A stretch of DNA of 64,000 bases from Cephalotus follicularis (lineage: Eukaryota; Streptophyta; Magnoliopsida; Oxalidales; Cephalotaceae): the NCBI GenBank assembly GCA_001972305.1, contig BDDD01002277.1, forward strand, positions 164,155 to 228,154, written 5' to 3'. A model generated the notes under the pieces. That model had not been told where the DNA came from and did no database searches. It was given only the letters and a program-made list of their open reading frames with translations. Below are positions 60,182 through 64,000 of this stretch, piece by piece (position 1 is the first letter of the stretch; every line of letters starts with the position of its first letter). The position numbers and the translations under genes were made by a program.

Positions 60182-60417
60182 TATACGTATTATAAATATA
60201 TAAATATATATAAAGATTCGATTATATTTACAAAAAATAATCGCATTATTTCATTCCATTCCAATATTGAATTAGTCACACCAACAATGGAATGGTAATC
60301 CTCAGCATAATTTCATACTAACAACCAAACAGAATAATCCTTATTTCATTCCATTCAATTCAATTTCATCCCATTCTCTATTCCATCATAAAAAGATTTT
60401 TTGTACCAAACGTCACC
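60182..60417 (-). repeat. Right arm of the split foldback/MITE
   Basis: Begins with the TATAC duplication and AT-rich tract, then repeated TTTCATTCCATTC phrases, and ends GTACCAAACGTCACC. Inverted relative to 42141-42338. Confidence 0.5.
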
Positions 60418-61153
60418 AAATAGGGTTTTCTTTTTTTGTTTTCATTATTAATATCGATAATGTTTTTGCCTAAAATATTGATATATAGCTACATTCGTTT
60501 TGTTTAGATTTTAATCCTTTATCATATTATTATAAAACCAGTAATTGACTAAACCGATAGACAATTGATCAATTATATCTTCCCTATAAAACCATTAGTC
60601 GATTAGATCGATAGATCATTGGTCGTGATGGTTAGGCACTTGACTTGTCCTGACATAGTAGGCCAAAGTTCAAGTCACCCTACTTCCACAATGTTTTATT
60701 TATTTATGTAGAGTTCAAGTCACCCTCATTCAACAATGTTTTTTATATGGATTTAAAATCATGTTATATTCTGGATTATAACGAAGTTGAATGTGACGGA
60801 ATTTGCAAACCTCGCCCTTGGCCTCCAAGGGAGCAATCTTGTCACGTTGTCTAATCGTCAATAATTCATTTAAATCAAAATAAAAAAGAAACTAATTGTG
60901 AAATTCTGAATGGCAATAGGATGGGGTAGAGCAAATTTTGTAAGGGTGACAATCCGTGTCAAACACATTGAATTCGTGTTGGTTTTTATGAGATTCATAC
61001 AATAAAATATTATTCACTAACTTACTTATTAGGCAATTATGATAACTATCATGAAAACAAAATAAATTCTACTAAATTTGGTCAACTATTATTAACACAT
61101 TTTTATAACTTTCAAAAAATTTAATGATTTTTTATTGGGAAAAGTGATACTTT
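60418..61153. other. Intergenic DNA with a SINE candidate, no gene
   Basis: AT-rich. Apart from the tRNA-like piece at 60618-60700 I see no feature. A moderately GC-rich phrase near 60800-60860 (CGCCCTTGGCCTCCAAGGG) is a short inverted repeat of unknown meaning. Confidence 0.45.
60618..60700 (+). repeat. tRNA-derived SINE candidate
   Basis: TGGTTAGGCACTTGAC near 60629 resembles a Pol III A box. AAAGTTCAAGTCACCC near 60665 resembles a B box at normal spacing. The B-box phrase AGTTCAAGTCACCCT is repeated about 45 bp downstream. No intact tRNA fold is evident, so a SINE head is likelier than a tRNA gene. Confidence 0.4.
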
Positions 61154-61289
61154 CTACTTTAATGACCGAACCTACGGATCACATTTCATAAATCCAACCG
61201 TTGAATTAACACGCTATTTTATATAAGTAGAATATCTAATCCAACGGCTGGATTTATGAAATATGATTTGTAGGTCCAGTAATTAAAGT
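61154..61289. repeat. Foldback MITE
   Basis: Left arm 61154-61203 (CTACTTTAATGACC ... AATCCAACCGTTG) pairs with right arm 61240-61289 (CCAACGGCTGGATT ... AATTAAAGT) around a loop of about 36 bp. Arms of roughly 50 bp match at most positions. No coding capacity. Confidence 0.7.
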
Positions 61290-61435
61290 GAATATGATAT
61301 AAGTTATATCCTATGAAAAAAAAATTCCATTTCTCTTCTTCTATTACATAAAGTACTACTTTGTAAACTAAAATTTGTGAACAATAAATTTTACATAAAC
61401 AAACTTTCTGGCAACAATTAAAGTCTTGTTCTGGC

Positions 61436-62140
61436 TCACAACTTATGGTATTTTCCTTTTATGGTGATGAATGATATGACATGTATATTATATTATGGTA
61501 TTTTCCTTTTATGGATGTTTATGGGTTATGAGGGTTCAATAGAACCTAGGGCGAGCTTTTGGGTTTTTCACCCAATGAAGCCTATATATAGGCGAGTAAC
61601 TCTCTTTCCTTCTCATTTTCATTTCTCTTTCCGATTCTAGAGAGATAGTGAGAGAGGGAGTTAGAGAGATAGAGGCCAGAATCAAGCAAAGAAGGAGCCA
61701 TTTGATTCGTGGTAGGATATAGAACTTGAAGGAAGGATCAAAACAAGGTTTCAATAGCAAATCCTTCCAGATCTGCATCTCAATACTTTTGAGGTAGGTT
61801 CTATGTATATGCTTTGAATTCATGCATATTGATAGAATGGAATGGTTATATGTTTATTGATTGATAGATCTATGCTAGATGGATGAGCTAGGCCAATTGT
61901 TATGGTTAACTGCTACTTAAAATGGGAATCAGAGAGAGAATTGAGAGTTTTAGGTTTATAGGCCTAACCTCTTCTGTCTCTCGAGTATGGGTTTATGGAC
62001 ATGGATCTTAGTGTTTTAAAAGTGTTTTTAAGTTGTGATCGACCATGGGGGCTTATAGCTTTCCTTGGACCGAGTTTTAAACGGTTTAAACTAGATTTGA
62101 ATCAATTTTCGGACTGTTTGACGAACTTTCTACGACAGTC
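61436..62140 (+). promoter_or_regulatory. Promoter-like region with TATA box and leader, owner unknown
   Basis: CTATATATAG at 61582-61591 is followed by a pyrimidine/GA-rich leader (61605-61690) and a possible GT donor (TTGAGGTAGG near 61790). Just upstream, ATGGTATTTTCCTTTTATGG occurs twice, 48 bp apart (near 61446 and 61494). No gene follows on the plus strand. It may be part of an LTR of an unclassified element or an orphan promoter with 5' UTR. Confidence 0.35.
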
Positions 62141-62143
62141 AAA

Positions 62144-62240
62144 CCGTCGATGCTTTGGCTAAAAGTGTCGACGCTTTGTGAGTGTTGACTGTCGACATTT
62201 TTGTGTAAACTGTCGACATTTTTGTGTAAATTGTCGACGT
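62144..62240. repeat. GTCGAC module array with near-regular 21-bp spacing
   Basis: GTCGA cores start at 62146, 62167, 62191, 62212 and 62233, with spacings of 21, 24, 21 and 21. The intervals contain TTTTTGTGTAAA phrases. It resembles the Copia leader clusters but adjoins a different Copia fragment. Confidence 0.8.
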
Positions 62241-62255
62241 TATGCGATCATGAAC

Positions 62256-64000
62256 AAGACGAGCCTTTAATCGATCCATAGTGCCATCAGGATGATGCTT
62301 TACCACAAAGTCCCACCGATACCCAACCAACTGCTTTCCAGATGGTAAATGAACAAGATCCAAAGTTTTGTTGTTATGTAAGGCAGTCATTTCATCTTCC
62401 ATAGCACGGGTCCAACTAGGATGAGCTAATGCTTCCTACACACTATTAGGCACAAATACAAAGGAAAGGGATGACCAAAGGCAGACATATATGGAGACAG
62501 ATTATTATAAGAAACAAAGTGGGAACGTGTACATTGAGCAATAAGTGACTCTGGAGCAGATGGATCGGAGACGATAGCCAGTGGTTGTTAATCGTACTGC
62601 TGTGGAGGATCAATTGACTCTGGCACTGATGGGAGTCTACGAGAGTACACCCGCAGAGGTAAAGATCATGCCTGAGAAATAGCGGGAGGAAGAAAAAGAT
62701 CCACTGTTGAAGGTTGTGGCTGAGATTCTTTACTATAATAGGGTTTGTTCTTAAAAAAATGTTACATAAGCAGATATAGACACCTGACGCCTATTTAGAC
62801 TATAACAAACATATCCTTTTTGAGACTGAGAGTAACCAACAAATACACATTTTTCTACATGAGGGGAAAACTTATCAACACCAAAGCCCAAGTAATGAAC
62901 AAAGCAAACACATCCAAATACCTGGGGATGAACTGACCAAAGAAGCTGACTTGGATGAAGAACGGTATAAGGAACAACACCCTCCAATACAGAGGATGGA
63001 AGACGGTTTATGAGATGACAGGAAGTAAGAAGTGTATATCCCCAGAAAGATTTAGGCATATTCGTGTGAAGAAGCAAACATCTGGCAACATCAAGTAAAT
63101 GTTTGTTCTTGCGCTCAGCTACCCCATTTTGTTGTGGGGTGTGAGCACATGAACTTTGGTGAAGAATTTCACATGATTCAAGAAAAGATGTAAACTGGAA
63201 AGCAGAGAAATATTCACGTGTATTGTTAGTACATAGACATTTAATAGGTACATCATATTAATTGAGAATTTCATAATAAAAAGTACAAAAAGGCTTGAAA
63301 ACTTCAGTACAATCTTTTATTAAATATAACTAAGTTGTGCGACTACAGTCGTCAATAAATGTAACAAGTACTTGACACCAAATGAAGACTCATGACAAGA
63401 ACCCCACACATCTGAGTGAACTAATTCAAATGGTTGAGACACACGCCTCACATCCCGAGAAGGGAAAGACACACGATGATGTTTACGTAACTGATATGTT
63501 TCACAATTAAATCGAAGACTTGACACTGATAAAGGAGTAAGCTGATGGAGTACATCTGCTGATGGGTGACCAAGATGACAATGAGGTTTGTAGTCATCAT
63601 CTATCTATTGAACAACAGCAGAAGTTACTATAATATCATGATCCAATAAATACAGACCACTAGACTCACGCCCACCACCGATCCGGCATCCAGTCTTCCG
63701 ATCATGAAAAACACAAGAGGTAACAGAAACAAAACAGTACAATCAAGATCACGGGTAAGACTACTAATAGACAACAAATTGTAAGGAAAATTTGGAATGT
63801 TATAAACAGAGGGTAGGGACATGGATGAACTTAATGATACAATACTTGTACTTGCCACCTTGGACTTAGATCCATAAGCAAAGGTTACATTGGTGGTGAT
63901 GAACTTGGAGTCGCATTAGAAAGAAGACGTTGATCATCGATCATATGATGAGTGGCACCAGAATCAATAACCCAAGGGCGAGGAGTACTGTATAACAAAC
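62256..64000 (-). mobile_element. Copia-3: partial Ty1/Copia element, broken, runs off the window
   Basis: The minus strand from the right edge carries a protease motif WVIDSGATHHMIDD near 63985, then NLLSISSLTRDL, an integrase zinc region with GHPSADVLHQL and FELVHSDVWG, core PHTPQQNG-type sequence near 63130, KSFWGYTLLTSCHLINRLPS, VFGCVCFVHY and KCVFVGYSQSQKGYVCYS. RT begins with MTALHNNKTLDLVHLPSGKQ and stops near KARLV at about 62256. The remainder of RT, RNase H and the 3' LTR are not present here. It is a different family from Copia-1 and Copia-2 and is decayed. Confidence 0.85.

Noticed and set aside
60618-60700. Functional tRNA gene
   Set aside because: No convincing cloverleaf or acceptor pairing could be drawn; a SINE head is the better reading.

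Overview
The window looks like plant nuclear DNA, most likely from a eudicot. Almost all of it is layered transposable elements: Ty3/Gypsy Tat-type and Tekay-like chromovirus elements, Ty1/Copia elements with 1.7 kb LTRs and initiator-Met-tRNA primer sites, and a MULE with a FAR1-type transposase and a captured LRR receptor-kinase fragment. I found no intact host gene. Species cannot be named from the sequence alone.

Layout. (1) 499-29245 is an old Tat-lineage Gypsy element (Tat-A) on the minus strand, with 5-bp target duplications ATATA. Inside its reverse transcriptase sits Copia-1 (7626-25819, duplication GTCCA). Inside the 5' LTR of Copia-1 sits a related Copia-2 (16138-25292, duplication ATTTA). 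Hand-compared LTR divergence falls in the order the nesting predicts: roughly 12%, 9% and 4%. (2) 29251-30608 is a spacer with a tandem repeat of about 141 bp and a compound foldback. (3) 30609-41558 is a second Tat element (Tat-B) on the plus strand (duplication GATAG), divergent from Tat-A. It carries long antisense extra reading frames and a 24-bp minisatellite. (4) 42141-60417 appears to be a foldback/MITE split by a MULE (42339-50700) and by a Tekay-like element (51056-60181, duplication TATAC). The MULE holds a decayed FAR1-type transposase and a fragment of an LRR-RLK kinase gene, into one exon of which a solo LTR (43406-46047, duplication GGATT) has inserted. (5) 60418-64000 holds a tRNA-like SINE candidate, a foldback MITE, a promoter-like stretch and part of another Copia element that runs off the window.

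The most unusual signal is a short hairpin module built on GTCGAC palindromes about 20-21 bp apart with complementary spacers. It recurs in clusters in the Copia-1 and Copia-2 leaders, in both LTRs of the unrelated Tekay-like element, and in an unclassified stretch at 62.1 kb. I know of no name for it. All structural claims come from reading the sequence by eye; family names come from recognised protein motifs; ages are rough.
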